From Girardinichthys multiradiatus (taxonomy: Eukaryota > Chordata > Actinopteri > Cyprinodontiformes > Goodeidae), in the NCBI RefSeq assembly GCF_021462225.1, contig NC_061801.1:10908125-10972124 (forward strand): a stretch of 64,000 nt of DNA, given 5' to 3'. Positions within the stretch are counted from its first letter, which is position 1. The number at the start of each line of letters is the position of its first letter. Under the pieces are notes generated by a model. It saw only the letters and a program-made list of their open reading frames with translations. It had not been told where the DNA came from and ran no database searches. This document shows positions 14,401-29,400 of this stretch, piece after piece. Made by a program: the position numbers and the translations under genes.

Positions 14401-17400
14401 AACCCCAATCATGGGTAAGACTGCCGACCTGACTGCTGTCCAGAAGGCCACTATTGACACCCTCAAGCAAGAGGGTAAGACACAGAAAGACATTTTTGAA
14501 CGAATAGGTTGTTCCCAGAGTGCTGTATCAAGGCACCTCAGTGGGAAGTCTGTGGGAAGGAAAAAGTGTGGCAGAAAACGGTGCACAACGAGAAGAGGTG
14601 ACCGGACCCTGAGGAAGATTGTGGAGAAGGGCCGATTCCAGACCTTGGGGGACCTGCGGAAGCAGTGGACTGAGTCTGGAGTAGAAACATCCAGAGCCAC
14701 CGTGCACAGGCGTGTGCAGGTGTGCAGGGCTACAGGTGCCGCATTCCCCAGGTCAAGCCACTTTTGAACCAGAAACAGCGGCAGAAGCGCCTGACCTGGG
14801 CTACAGAGAAGCAGCACTGGACTGTTGCTCAGTGGTCCAAAGTACTTTTTTCGGATGAAAGCAAATTCTGCATGTCATTCGGAAATCAAGGTGCCAGAGT
14901 CTGGAGGAAGACTGGGGAGAAGGAAATGCCAAAATGCCAGAAGTCCAGTGTCAAGTACCCACAGTCAGTGATGGTCTGGGGTGCTGTGTCAGCTGCTGGT
15001 GTTGGTCCACTGTGTTTTATCAAGGGCAGGGTCAATGCAGCTAGCTATCAGGAGATTTTGGAGCACTACATGCTTCCATCTGCAGAAAAGCTTTATTGAG
15101 ATGAAGATTTCATTTTTCAGCACGTCCTGGCACCTACTCACAGTGCCAAAACCACTGGTAAATGGTTTACTGACCATGGTATCACTGTGCTCAATTGGCC
15201 TGCCAACTCTCCTGACCTGAACCCCATAGAGAATCTGTGGGATATTGTGAAGAGAACGTTGAGAGACTCAAGACCCAACACTCTGGATGAGCTAAAGGCC
15301 GCTATCGAAGCATCCTGGGCCTCCATAAGACCTCAGCAGTGCCACAGGGTGATTGCCTCCATGCCACGCCGCATTGAAGCAGTCATTTCTGCAAAAGGAT
15401 TCCCGACCAAGTATTGAGTGCATAACCGTACATGATTATTTGAAGGTTGACGTTTTTTGTATTAAAAACACTTTTCTTTTATTGGTTGGATGAAATATGC
15501 TAATTTTGTGAGATAGGAATTTTGGGTTTTCATGAGCTGTATGCCAAAATCATCCTTATTAAGACACTAAAAGACCTAAAATATTTCAGTTAGTGTGCAA
15601 TGAATCTAAAATATATGAATGTTAAATTTTCATCATGACATTATGGAAAATAATGAACTTTATCACAATATGCTAATATTTTGAGAAGGACCTGTATATT
15701 ATGGTAAAATCAAATCAGGCTATTTTTACACAGCACCTTTTAGCAAAAAAAAAAAAAAAAGATCTCAAAGTACTTTACATAAGACTCAAAAACCATAGCA
15801 TATATACATCTGTTGTCATATATAAACTTAAAGCATGTTTTAATCAGCACACTTCATGGCTTGTATTATGACTTTATTTTTGTTACACTGAGATTTCTCG
15901 ACAGATGTCACTGAGTAATCTGCGCGCACGGATTGCAAAACGGAGCGCACAGCTCATCAAACCATGCAGACGGATTGCAGAAACCGAGAGCAGAATTTAG
16001 TAATTCGTACACACAGATTGCTAATCTGAGTGATCAGTTTGGTGAAGCGTGAGCACGGATTTCCACCAGCATTGTTTTTTTTCACCCGCTGACACCTGCC
16101 GGGCTCCATACATATATGATAGAAATTAAGATGAAAATAAAAAACAACTGATAAGAGTGTGTTAAAACAATATAAGAAATCAGTTAAAAGCTCTTTCCAA
16201 AAGAGGGTCTCAGTGTTCAAGAGATGCCTGGTAGCTGAAGGCTCAGCCCCCTGTTCCACATTTAAGGACTCGGGGAACCATAAGCAAGCCAGCTGTCTGG
16301 CAGCGAAGTACTCTTTTTTGGACAGTAAGGTATGATAATGTCTTTAAGAATTTCAAAAGCTTTAAACTGGCTTTAAACCCAGTAGAGGTAGGACAAGGGT
16401 TAGGGTAATGTGTTCTGTCCTGTTTATTCTAATTAAAACCCAGCAGCAGCATTTTGGATCAGCTGAAGACCTCTCAGACTAATTTTGGAGCAGACTACTA
16501 AAAGCGAGTTACAGCAGTCAAGGCTAGATGTTAAAAACGCATGGACAAGTTTCTCTGCGTCATTCTGAGAAAAAATATTTCAGATTTTAACGATGTTTCG
16601 GAGATGACAGAAAGTGGCTCTAGAAACTTGTTTTGTATTTAAACTAAAGTCAAATCTTTTACATTTTTATTTTATTTTGCGGCACTAGTGGCCTTTATTT
16701 TGTAAGCTGACTGACAGAAAATGGGGTGGCAACACCGGGCGAATACATGAAGCAAAGGTCAATGAGCTGGGACTCGAATCTGTGACCCATGCACCACTGC
16801 TGGGCCCACTAACAGACAAATCCTAATCAAAAACTACTCCAAGGTTTTTTACAGTGGTACTGGATGTTAATGTCCTCCAGAAAAATTTCTTGCATAGCCA
16901 AATTTTTCCAAAAAAATGCGTAGGACCAAAAACAATCATTTCTGTTTTATCAGGATTTAGTAAAAGAAAATTAGATGACATCCAGGCTTTTATGGTGTGG
17001 ATAAATGCTTGTAATTTGGTTAGTTGGTTGAACTCATTTGGTTTCATAGATAAATATAACTGGGTATCATCAGCATAGCAATAAAAATTTATCTCACATG
17101 GCCTGTTTATTTTACCAAGCAGAACCATATACAAGTTGTATATATACGGAACTCTATGCACATATTAGGTAATTTCTGAAGAAATTTGGGTATATATATA
17201 TATATTTTAAATACACTAAAGCTTTTCTGTTATAATGTGACAAAATACATTCCACAAATACACTGATCCCCCACTAATGTAAAGAAAAGTGCTTGCAGCA
17301 AACATATTTTTGTACAATTGAATAGACTTAGTCTAATATTCTGCCACAATGCGGTATTCACCAGACCACTTTGCCTTTAGATCTGCTGTGTGAATCCAGA

Positions 17401-20400
17401 ATTAAACAATGTTCCTTTGATATTTCTGCCCATGCTGGGAGGAAAGAGAACAGCAGATTAACACCAGCAGTAGAGGAGAAACATGCATCCCACACAGCGT
17501 GAACATAGGTGGAGAAGGAGGCAACACGAGGTTTCCATCTTCTCGGGCTTTATCAAGTTGTTGGCCATTGCCTGGAAATGAATCACGACTTGGACAGTTT
17601 AAATGGGCCTGTGAAGGTATTCTCCCACAGTTCAGGGACGTTCGTGTTAGGTTAATTAGAGGCTGTAAATTTCAGCTCCCCACTGAATCCAAAAATCCGA
17701 CAAAAAATATTCCAGCTACATGATTTGCAGTACAACAGGAATATATCACTTCGCATCATGATTAACTGTCATATTTACTGTGATACGGATCACTGCAGGG
17801 TTCTTTTTACATAAGCAAGAGAACATATTAGCTGTTTTTCATTGTTTCATAATTTGTTTGACCTAAATTATTATGCAGTCAATTTCCAGAAAACTGTACA
17901 ATTTAATAAACTAAAGAAAAAGCTAACCTTAATTTCTTTATTTCAAAAGTTTATTCTAAAGTAAACCCGTCAACATCATGACAGAACATACCTGCCCTGA
18001 AACTGCTGCGCATCAAACACCATCTTTAAACTAGAACCTAACCTTAATCCTTGATTTTCCTCATATAGAAACAAACAACAAAAACAACAACAGAGATATT
18101 AATCCCACATACTTATGTAAATGTCTAATTTTGTAATGCCGGCAATAAGTTATCGGGTTTAGCTAACATTACCATTTAGACATTTCCATTTTAGTGTTTG
18201 CCAACTCATATAAGACAAGGTCCAATTTTAGGGTGTCTCAAAATAACAAATCAAGTTCTGAATATCATTTAAATGAGATCTAAATCTTCCAAAGGTGAAT
18301 AGTTTTAGAAATGTTTTGCTAATGAGACTTTGATAGTTTTTAAAGTGGATGAAGACTCCACACCTTTGGCTAGAGTTTGGCAAAATTGGAAAAGATCATG
18401 AAAACGCCCTTCACCAAATAGGTTTGTTGCTGGATCTACTAGCATGTAGCTGCTAATACAAAACTAATTCTATTATGAGGTCAAAGATAACATATAAGGC
18501 TTCTGCTACACTATGAATACTTTTTTTAAAACATAGATTTTTTTGCTTTGTTATTAAAAATATGTCTACAAAATCTGTTGAAGCTTGATAAAAAAAAAAA
18601 AAGCAAACACAAAACACTAAGATCTATGACTCGCCAGTAGGAGGCGATAAGGTCAACAAAAACATCATCAAAACTCAAACCACGAAGATCTTAAGAGGGA
18701 CTAAAGTAGTGCTAGGCTGAAAGTTTCTCCATAACAACTGTAGCTAGTGGTTTCCATGACAACGGTTACCCTCTTTCCCATTAAAGTTTAATGTTAAAAA
18801 GCAACAAAAGTGTAGAGAAAAAAAATGTTTAGAAAAAGTGTTAAAGGTTCTATTATCGTTGTGGCTTCTACCACAGAACGTGAGATTGGGAAGTGGAAAA
18901 ACTGACCCCCTTATATCATTGCTTTTAATAATCCCTGGATATTCAGTCTACAAGTGTTTTCAAATATCTCCCCTTTAGAAAACCTTTTCTAAGTTCTGCC
19001 AAAATATGTGACAGGTGGACAGGGTTTTTAGATATCCCCAAAGACCTCGTCATGACCCTACTTAAAATGAGCTTCATACGAGGAGTTTTGTACATGTAGA
19101 TGTCGGTGTTTTGCCTTTTGTGTCTTTTTTTTTTCAACTTAAAGCACCATCCAGACTTAGGGGCACCCCTAACAAAAATGTACAAAAAGAAAAGCATGTT
19201 TTAAAATTAATACATTTATTCAGTGGAAGAATATTCAGATCCTATAAAATCCTATAGCTTTATTCTAACAGTTTAATTTTTCAAATTCATACTTTACTTT
19301 TTTTAAGTTGATCACAGTATGTAGGAGCTTTTAAGATATAATCCATGAATCTGTTTCGTGGGACTACAAGATCTCTCTCAGCCACTCTTCAAAATGGGAA
19401 ACATGAAAAGATGCCATTCAGGTAAAGGAAGATGTGTTGTTCCTCATAACTCAAGACATGGCACCAAGAAAAAAGCTCTTAGCCCACCATATCTAAAGTC
19501 AATGCAATAATTAGAAAGGTTAAAACAACTGGAAATGTGGCAAACATGGTTAAGTATGGTGGAGGATGCATGATGCCGTGGGCCTGTTGCTCTTCCTCAG
19601 ACCTAAACCTTATAGAAAGCTTGTGGAGTAAGCTGGAGAGAAGAGAGCATGAGGGACGACTTGAAACTCTTGGTATTGCAGAGAAATTGGAGATTGGAGA
19701 AGAGGAACAATCAAAGATCCCTCTCTTTAGGAGGAAGACCAAGTAATGTCCTATTGACCGAAGGGGGTTGTACAAAATATTAACAGTAGGAGTTTTCTCC
19801 TAGGAATTCTTGGGGCAGTAGAGAACATGCTAACATGACCTCATAGAAAGTTCACCCAAAATCATTAACTTTGTCATTCTTCTCAAAGATACAGATTATT
19901 ATTTTTATTTTATTCATTGATAATTAATCCAGATAGAAGAAGCAACTTACATGGAGCGAGGTCATAGTACAAAGGGTCAATGTTGTGCAGAAGCTCCTGT
20001 CTGGCCGAGGCAAAGCCTTTGCTGCAAGATAAAAGTTACTGTTACTGTAAAACATGTTAAACACATGGACTCACAACACACACACACAGACAGGCATGGT
20101 GATGTCTGACTCATGCACTGAAAAACCCCACTGGGATCTGTAAATGTGAACCAGCTGGCTGCTGCTTGCCAGGCTCTTAACACACTCCACCGCCGAGAAG
20201 ACGCACCACTCACGCTGACCACACGCTCTGATAACATAACTAAAATAACTCTCTTCTGCTGTCTGCTGCTTGGTTTCTATTCTGCCGGGCTGCTGCCGTT
20301 TGTTAAAAGGCCGGTCACTGAGAAGCCAGTGTGGCTGTAACGCGGCACATTAAAAGAGCAGTTTGCCCGGTGCTGTGGTGGAGCTCCAACAAGTGCCGTT

Positions 20401-23400
20401 CAGCTGATCTCTGCTGGTCCTCTGTGTCGAGCGGAGGTTATGAGTGATAGTTTGTTGTGCAGGCTGCTCACTCCCTTTACCCAGTTTTAGTTAACAAATA
20501 CAGGTCCTTCTCAAAATATTAGCATATTGTGATAAAGTTCATTATTTTCCATAATGTCATGATGAAAATTTAACATTCATATATTTTAGATTCATTGCAC
20601 ACTAACTGAAATATTTCAGGTCTTTTATTGTCTTAATACGGATGATTGTGGCATACAGCTCATGAAAACCCAAAATTCCTATCTCACAAAATTAGCATAT
20701 TTCATCCGACCAATAAAAGAAAAGTGTTTTTAATACAAAAAACGTCAACCTTCAAATAATCATGTACAGTTATGCACTCAATACTTGGTCGGGAATCCTT
20801 TGGCAGAAATGACTGCTTCAATACGGCGTGGCATGGAGGCAATCAGCCTGTGGCACTGCTGAGGTCTTATGGAGGCCCAGGATGCTTCGATAGCGGCCTT
20901 TAGCTCATCCAGAGTGTTGGGTCTTGAGTCTCTCAACGTTCTCTTCACAATATCCCACAGATTCTCTATGGGGTTCAGGTCAGGAGAGTTGGCAGGCCAA
21001 TTGAGCACAGTGATACCATGGTCAGTAAACCATTTACCAGTGGTTTTGGCACTGTGAGCAGGTGCCAGGTCGTGCTGAAAAATGAAATCTTCATCTCCAT
21101 AAAGCTTTTCAGCAGATGGAAGCATGAAGTGCTCCAAAATCTCCTGATAGCTAGCTGCATTGACCCTGCCCTTGATAAAACACAGTGGACCAACACCAGC
21201 AGCTGACACGGCACCCCAGACCATCACTGACTGTGGGTACTTGGCACTGGATTTCTGGCATTTTGGCATTTCCTTCTCCCCAGTCTTCCTCCAGACTCTG
21301 GCACCTTGATTTCCGAATGACATGCAGAATTTGCTTTCATCCGAAAAAAGTACTTTGGACCACTGAGCAACAGTCCAGTGCTGCTTCTCTGTAGCCCAGG
21401 TCAGGCGCTTCTGCCGCTGTTTCTGGTTCAAAAGTGGCTTGACCTGGGGAATGCGGCACACGCCTGTGCACCGTGGCTCTGAATGTTTCTACTCCAGACT
21501 CAGTCCACTGGTTCCGCAGGTCCCCCAAGGTCTGGAATCGGCCCTTCTCCACAATCTTCCTCAGGGTCCGGTCACCTCTTCTCGTTGTGCAGCGTTTTCT
21601 GCCACACTTTTTCCTTCCCACAGACTTCCCACTGAGGTGCCTTGATACAGCACTCTGGGAACAGCCTATTGGTTCAGAAATGTCTTTCTGTGTCTTACCC
21701 TCTTGCTTGAGGGTGTCAATAGTGGCCTTCTGGACAGCAGTCAGGTCGGCAGTCTTACCCATGATTGGGGTTTTGAGAGATGAACCAGGCTGGGAGTCTT
21801 AAAGGCCTCAGGAATCTTTTGCAGGTGTTTAGAGTTAACTCGTTGATTCAGATGATTAGGTTCATAGCTCGTTTAGAGACCCTTTTAATGATATGCTAAT
21901 TTTGTGAGATAGGAATTTTGGGTTTTCATGAGCTGTATGCCAAAATCATCCGTATTAAGACAATAAAAGACCTGAAATATTTCAGTTAGTGTGCAATGAA
22001 TCTAAAATATATGAATGTTAAATTTTCATCATGTCATTATGGAAAATAATGAACTTTATCACAATATGCTAATATTTTGAGAAGGACCTGTACATTCTAT
22101 CAGAAGAACCTGAAGGACAGTGTTCAAGCTGAAGCTCAAGCGCTCTTGGGTTATGCAGCAGGAAAATGATCCAAAGCACACAAGCAAGCCCATCTCTAAA
22201 GAACCAAAAATAAAAAAAGGACAAAAGTTTTGGAGGGGCCTAGTCAAAGTCTGAACTTATTGTTGCCAAAATTCCTCCACAGTGATGCAGAAAACTAATT
22301 GCCAGTTATAACAAATACTTGATGCAATTACTTATCACATAGGGTCAGGTTGGTTTGGACAGCTTTTTTATTTGGAAAAAAATGAAATCATTTGAAAACT
22401 GCTTTTTGTATTTACTCCTACTACTACTTATAAAATCTTCGAGCAGGGGTCTGCATCCTGCAGCTCTGGGGTCACACATGGCTTTTAGGCCATCCCCAGT
22501 GGCTCCTAACGTTCTTGGTCAGCAATAATAATAGAAAGCTGAGTTGTGCTGTGAGATATGAAAGACAAATCAAAATTTTCATTGAATATCAGCAAAAAAG
22601 CTTTTTAATCAACCAAACAGAAAAGTGTTGATGAGACAAGGAACATTTGTTTTGCTGCTCAGCTTAATTTTCAATTAACCAATTAATAAATTGTTTTTTT
22701 TTTTTAAAGGTGGTGTAGGTCCTGTGGCTCTAAACAAATTCTTTATTTTGAAGAGTGAGGGCAAAAATGGCTCCTTGCATTTAAAAGGTTGCTGGTGCTG
22801 GATTTAGAGGTCAAAACAGGAGAAATCTGGAAGAGGGCAAATACTTTTTTCACACTATTCTAGTGTGTCGGTCAAAGGGGACTTGCGGACAGTTTACCAA
22901 ACTTACATGGAAAGCACATCCGTGGTCTGTTGCATGTGACCCCTCCACACTAATTGCTTCTTCGCATACTTCCACAAACACAAAAGGTCAGCTACAAACA
23001 TAATTCAATCAATTAACTTTGTTGACATGGCAGCCGCATCAAAAGATCTGCTCTGAAACCCATTGGCTGATCTAATGGCACAACATGAAAAAAAAAAAAA
23101 ACATGAATGGAAGGAGCAGAGATTTGTATGAGAATGACTGATGGGATTTCCTCCATTTTCTGCTCCCATTGCCACAGTAACAAAGGGCTTATTGAAGCAA
23201 AAGGGGCTCCCATAAGAAAAAGGTGCTGGTCCAGGAACGCAGGCAGACGGAGCTGCAGTAAGTGTGCACGGAGTGAGGCACCGGGACATCGCATTCTGCA
23301 GAAACACTGCACAGCTCACCTGATTGTCTTCCACATGTTGAACCCATCCAGCGGCTTTGTGCCGTTGGTGCTCCCGCCTGCCAGGCTAACGAGAGTGGGC

Positions 23401-26400
23401 AGCCAGTCGGAGATGTGGATGAGCTCACGGCTGATGGTTCCAGGTTTTTCCAGTAGCGGGCTGGAGACAAATCCCACTCCCCGTACCCCTCCTTCCCACA
23501 GCGACAGCTTCCTCCCACGCAGTGGCCAGTTGCTGCCACCCCACACTGTCTGACCTCCGTTGTCTGACAGAGAAAACAAAAAGTACGTCTGGTTAAAAGA
23601 CAAGTAGCTACAAGCTTCAAAGTCAGTACAGTGCTTTGCAGAAGTATTCATACCTCTTTAAGTTTTCAAGTTATGTTAAAACAAAACATGGATGTTATTT
23701 ATTAGGATTTTATGCGATAGATTAATGCAGAGTGGCACATAACTGTCAAATTGAAGGAAAATCACACTTAGATTTTTACAATATAAATCTAAAAGGTGTT
23801 GTGTGCGGTTGTATTCAACCCTCCTGAGTCAATACTTTGGAGAACCACCTTTTTCCTATAACTCCAAATCTTTAGAGATGGTTTGGGCAACCATCTTTGG
23901 ACATCAGCAGACAAACATTTTTTCCCAGTTAGGATGAAAGCATCTGTGAACTTCTTCTTTCACTTCTTACCATAGTTTCTCAATTATATGTAGGTCTGGA
24001 CTTTGACTAAGCCATTCCAATAAATGAATATCCTTAGATCTAAAGCTCAGGCTGCATATTAATGGCCGTTGTCTTACTGGAAGACAAACCTCCACCCCTG
24101 TCTCAGGTCTATTGCGACTAACAGGTTCTCTTCCAGGATTGCCCTCTATTTAGCAACGTCCATCTTTACCACCCCCACATTATGATGCTGCAGCCGCCAT
24201 ATTTTACCATGGAAATTGTTGGAAAATATTCATGCTATGCTTATAGGATCGGTATGGCTATGCTTAAGTATGTTTAATAATGTGTGAAATAAAATGTATT
24301 GTGTAATTTAGAGGAGGTCTGCTAACAGGCTCCTGTGTGTGTTTGACTTATATAACTTCTGCCCAGTGATAAGATATTTTTATATTTCTACATATGTAAA
24401 TAAAGGTCAAAAGTAGAAAAAAAGGAAGTGTCAAAAAGTCAGCTGAATGGGTGTCAGACAGCTCCAGATATGAAATCAGACAGTTGATTAAAATGTATGT
24501 TTTTTATTTGTCATGTACACGCCTTGATTTTGAATAAAAACTACTGTTCTTGGGGAAGTAATCAGAAGTTTCGGAAGTTTCAGAAGGATTCGGACGATCT
24601 TCTCCCTGTACAGGCATCTAAAGACTGCAGTCTCCGTGTTTCTTTTATTACTTTGTTTTTTATTAATAACAGTATAGGAGGTCTTAGCTTTACCAAACAA
24701 ACGAGCATGCAGGAGTTTAGGAATAACTCCAACAAAATGATGAGTTCGTTTTCGCATTTCGTTAAAAAAAAAAAAAAGGTTCTGACCAGATCACCTTCTT
24801 CCACATCTCCCCTACTCTGTAAACACAACTCCTATACCTGTCTTTGAACAACAGCTTTTTCTAGACCAGTTCAGAGTGTGGGACCTGTTGACAGATTTTC
24901 CAACCTGAGCGGAGGATAATTCACTTTTAGGAAAACTAATTAATGATACCCACATGTAGGTGTTCAGAATGAATCTTCCAGCAGGAACCAACTCTATTTT
25001 TGGTGACTACAGCTGATGTGGTGAGTATGGTTATCCTTAAAAACCCCTTTCAGTTAGCCTAATAACCTGCTTAGTCATATCAACATTTAAGATTACCAGT
25101 AATCTTAACACGACTCATCCTGAGGTGAGCGTGATTAAATCCAACATTTTGTCTGTGCTGAAGGAAAAGTCAGAGAATCATTCAAATCCACAGAATTTAT
25201 CCTCTGAAAGACATGAATGTCACAATTAGATTTCTAAGCAATCTATCTTATAGTTGTTGAGATATTTCAGCCTGGATCAAAAACAGTGGTTAATGGACCA
25301 TTGTGAGTCCATTAACAGGCCCACAATGGCTTCCACAGAGCTGCTGAAAAAGCAGCAGTCTAAAACATTAAAGCAACACAGCCATGCTCACCAATTTCTA
25401 ACACACACAGGCAAATGTCTCCTGTATGACATCCAAGCATTACACAAGTTCATGCACAGGCGATTATAGTGACTGTCATCATCCCATTAGGTGGGTCCAG
25501 TGTAAACACACTTCACCAATCACATCCAGTCAGGGATCCCCTTTCAGCAGCAGAGTGCCATGAAGGTCCAGGAATTAGTCTGTGTCAAACTATTCTGGAA
25601 AACTCTCTCTCTCGTCCCCTTAATGCCTTTTCAAGCTGCTTTGGCACTCTGCGGACCCGTTCAGTCTTTTTCCCTAGATCCCCACCTCTTTGGCCGCAGC
25701 TTTCTCATTCATTTGCTAACAGTAACGGACGTTTTACAGTCCACCTCACTGCATAGGGAGCAAGTTCAGGGCTCATTTACTTCCTGTTAGTCATGACACG
25801 TAAGAGCCAAGCACAACAGCCCAACCAGGGATTAATAAAACTTTCACTGCAGGTGTGTTTCATTAAATTTAAACGGTTGCATCACAGCTTGTTCAGAAAC
25901 TGCATCATTTTTGTGAGCTTTTGAAGTGTTTCCGATCAGCAGTCAGACACTGCTGCTGGCATGTGTCAGAGAGCCAACCATGTGTGGAAGAACAATGAAA
26001 CAGACCACCTACTGCATTCAGCCTCACGTTAAAAAATGCTCACTTTTCACTTTCACAGCATTGTTCCAGTTTTCTAATTAGCCTTTAAAACATGAATGCC
26101 ACTAAAAATAACCCTCAAAGTAGTTACCTACTTCAGATGCTAATCATTAGATGTTCCACATGTGGAAACTACAAGCAACCACATGTTTAGATGACCAGAT
26201 GATGTTCTCTCATAAGTTCCTTTCAGATGGAGAGCTGTCAACAGGCAAGAGACTTCGGCCCCAAGAAATCCAGCAACACGTTGCTCTCTAGTGGTCCGCT
26301 GGAATATTACAACAGACAACGACAAGTTCAGATCAGAACATGTCCCAGCGTTCGGTTGCTTTTTGGGACTTTTTTGGAAAGACGAACAATATTTTTTTTT

Positions 26401-29400
26401 TGCCTCTAGATGTGCAATGCTGGTAAAGATATACCTTAACAGATCTGCAGGTGTACTTGTAGTAAAAGGTGGTTCTAAAAATGCTCAGGGGGGCCAAAAT
26501 ACAAATGTGTTCTTTACACTTCTAAATTATGCACTACTCTGTGTTGGTATATTGCTTAAAATCCCAATAAAAAAATTTGCAAAATAGAATCGATTATTAT
26601 ACAAGTTTGTGGATCTAACGTGACAAAACGTGGAGTATGTATGGGTACCTTCCCAAGGCAGGATGGTTACAGACTTAAATGACTGGCATTTAAGAATACA
26701 ATCAGCTTGATAGTTAACCTAAAATCACCAAAGTCTTTTTCCCTGTAAAGACGTATTCCTATAAATCTTTGGTGACTTTAACAGCAATTTGTTGCCTTAT
26801 ATTATATTCTGGATGTCACATAAAAAATCTGACTGAATACCAGCTTTTTTTTGCCATCTGCCAGACCTGGACTCGGTTTATGTTACACGAGTCCAGAAGA
26901 AGGCCAGATGCATTACCAAAGATCCCACCCAGCCGGGCTATGAGCTGTTTGTTCCACTTCCATTGGGACGGCGGGTCAGCTGCATTAAATCAAAAACAAA
27001 CAGACTTAAAAACATTTTCTCTCCCAGGGCTGTGAGGGCAATCAACCCCCTTTTAGATACTCAACAGTTCATTTCATGACCAATGTCAGTTTATAGGCTG
27101 CCCTAGCACAAGCTGCACTTTATGTAAATAGGTCATGCTACATCCCTATGTACATATTTCATGCTTTGCTTTAGAGAGGTTTTCAGCTGCTAGAAGTGCT
27201 CCAATTCTCCTCCTGACTTGCCTTATAAGTTTTAGTTTTTGTGTTTCTTTTATCTATGTGCATTCTGAGCCGAGTCTCTCAACGAGAAATTTCATTATGG
27301 GTCCATAATGACAAAAAGATTTTTGATTTATTTGTTATAGAGAAATTTTATATTCATTACACTTATTTATTGTTTACTCAAAAAAAATCCCCCAAAACAC
27401 ATTGAAGTTTCTAGTCGTAAGTTTGAGGGGTTAGAACGTTTTGTACAGCATCAAGTGCTTGAACGCTGCTGGTCACCAGTCTGATGGTGTAAAATAAGGT
27501 GAGTTTTTTCTTCCATAAACGTGCCTTTGTTGAACCGGTGAGTAATTAACAAAGATGTTCACAAGTAATTGTTTCCAAGCCTTAGTCAAGCCTCAAGTCT
27601 CTAACTATTAAAATAAATATTTTCTCATCAAACCAACACGTAGTTCACTTCTAACTCTCCATTGCTGTATGTTAAGATTTCAAACCTGTACGGTTTGTCC
27701 TTGCCGCTAATTTACCAGATGAAAAGTTATTATTTATCTTTCAATCTTCTAACATTTATTAACATTTATATTTAATCTTTAGCATTTAATTCACCATCCA
27801 CAAACCCACTAAAGTCTGATTTAAATCATTTTGAAAACTGATCAAATGTTACTTTTTACCCTATTAGAAATATAAACATGGATTTATGCTCCAAGAAAGA
27901 GATGAAAACCCATTAATGTTGAATTTCTGAATGAATCAAACAAAGTGCTTCTTAGGCTTTGTATTGATTTAATTAACACCTGTTTATCTTGTTCTTCACA
28001 TTCTCCACTCCTTCATTATATATTGCACTAAATATGGTGTGGAGGGTTTTCTTCTCCTCACTCTAGGATGGAGAACTTTGGGAAACCATTTTCTATTTCC
28101 TATTTAAAACCTTTGTTCTAAATAGTAAAGATGTTAAGGCTTAAGATATAAATTAGAACATAATGAATTACACAAAGTGTACTAAGTCAATAAATAAGTA
28201 TTAAAACTTCTGAATATACAAAAACAAGAAGTGCCTTTATTTTAACATATTCAGCCGGAAGTATCCTTGTAATGCAGCTTGCTTTGCAGAGAGAAAATGT
28301 CGGAGGTTAACTTTATTTTGTTCTCAAATTATCCAAAGCCATTTAATACAGTGTTCAGTTGGAGAAACATTCATTATTAAGAAGTTACAGTTAGTAGGAG
28401 CAGATTGTTATGAGCCATTAACATCCCATAATAATCCACCAACGTTATTCAATCAATCAAGCGCATTCAAAGAAAAAAATGCGCCGCAGCTGCAGTCTGT
28501 AGCTCACATATTAGCTTCCTTACACTCATTACATGAGACTGTTACTAAGACTCGAGTCTCAGACCAGGAGTCCAAGTCAAGTCTCTAGTCCTTAGGGCAC
28601 AAGTCTAACTTGGAGTCGGAAGTCTTTTTATTTTTAGGACTGAAGCGAAACTTGAGTCGGAGTCTCAAACCCGAGTCGCCATCTCTGGTAATTGGAAATG
28701 GTTCCCTGAAGGTGAATCCAGAACTACGAGGAGGAATTAAAGTCTGGAAGGTCAGACGACGAGATGAAAGCAGACACTCATCTGAAGGTTTCCCCATCAG
28801 AGAAGCCCAAACTCATACTTGATGAATTAGTAAAATGATGCAGTTTTCCTGTCATGTATCATCTGTTTACCATTATTCACCTGCAAACTGTGTGAAACCA
28901 CCTTAAAGCGGAACCACCTACTAAATTAGTTTCAAACGAGCCTTGGTTTTAACATTTAACCCATTAAATTCATTACATTAACATTTTGTACATTTGTACA
29001 TCTCTTCAGATCTTCACCCAGTCATCTTTCCAAATAGATCAAACTCAGACATATTGAATGAAGAGCGCCTGCAAACACCAGCTTTCAAGTCTTGCACTGG
29101 TTTCTCAGTTGGATTTAGATTTGGACCATATTGGCTTGATCTAAAGCACTGTAGCTCTGGCTGCATGGCTAGCATCGTAGTCCTGCTGGATGTTGACTTC
29201 TGCAGCCTCCAACATGTTTTGGTCTAGCAAGACCATCTTCCCATCAATTCTGACCAATTCTGATCGCCACTGCATGATGCTGCCAACAACATGGGTGAGT
29301 TTATAAAAATATTTAAAGTATGAAATAAATCTTGTACCGTGGAAAGAAGAAAACCCTGGATCTACCCATGTATAATGAGAACTGATTGAACAGAATGAGG

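Noticed and set aside
24217..24700. Possible solo LTR
   Set aside because: AATAAA motifs and composition fit, but no matching TG...CA ends or target duplication could be found, so it is not called as an element.
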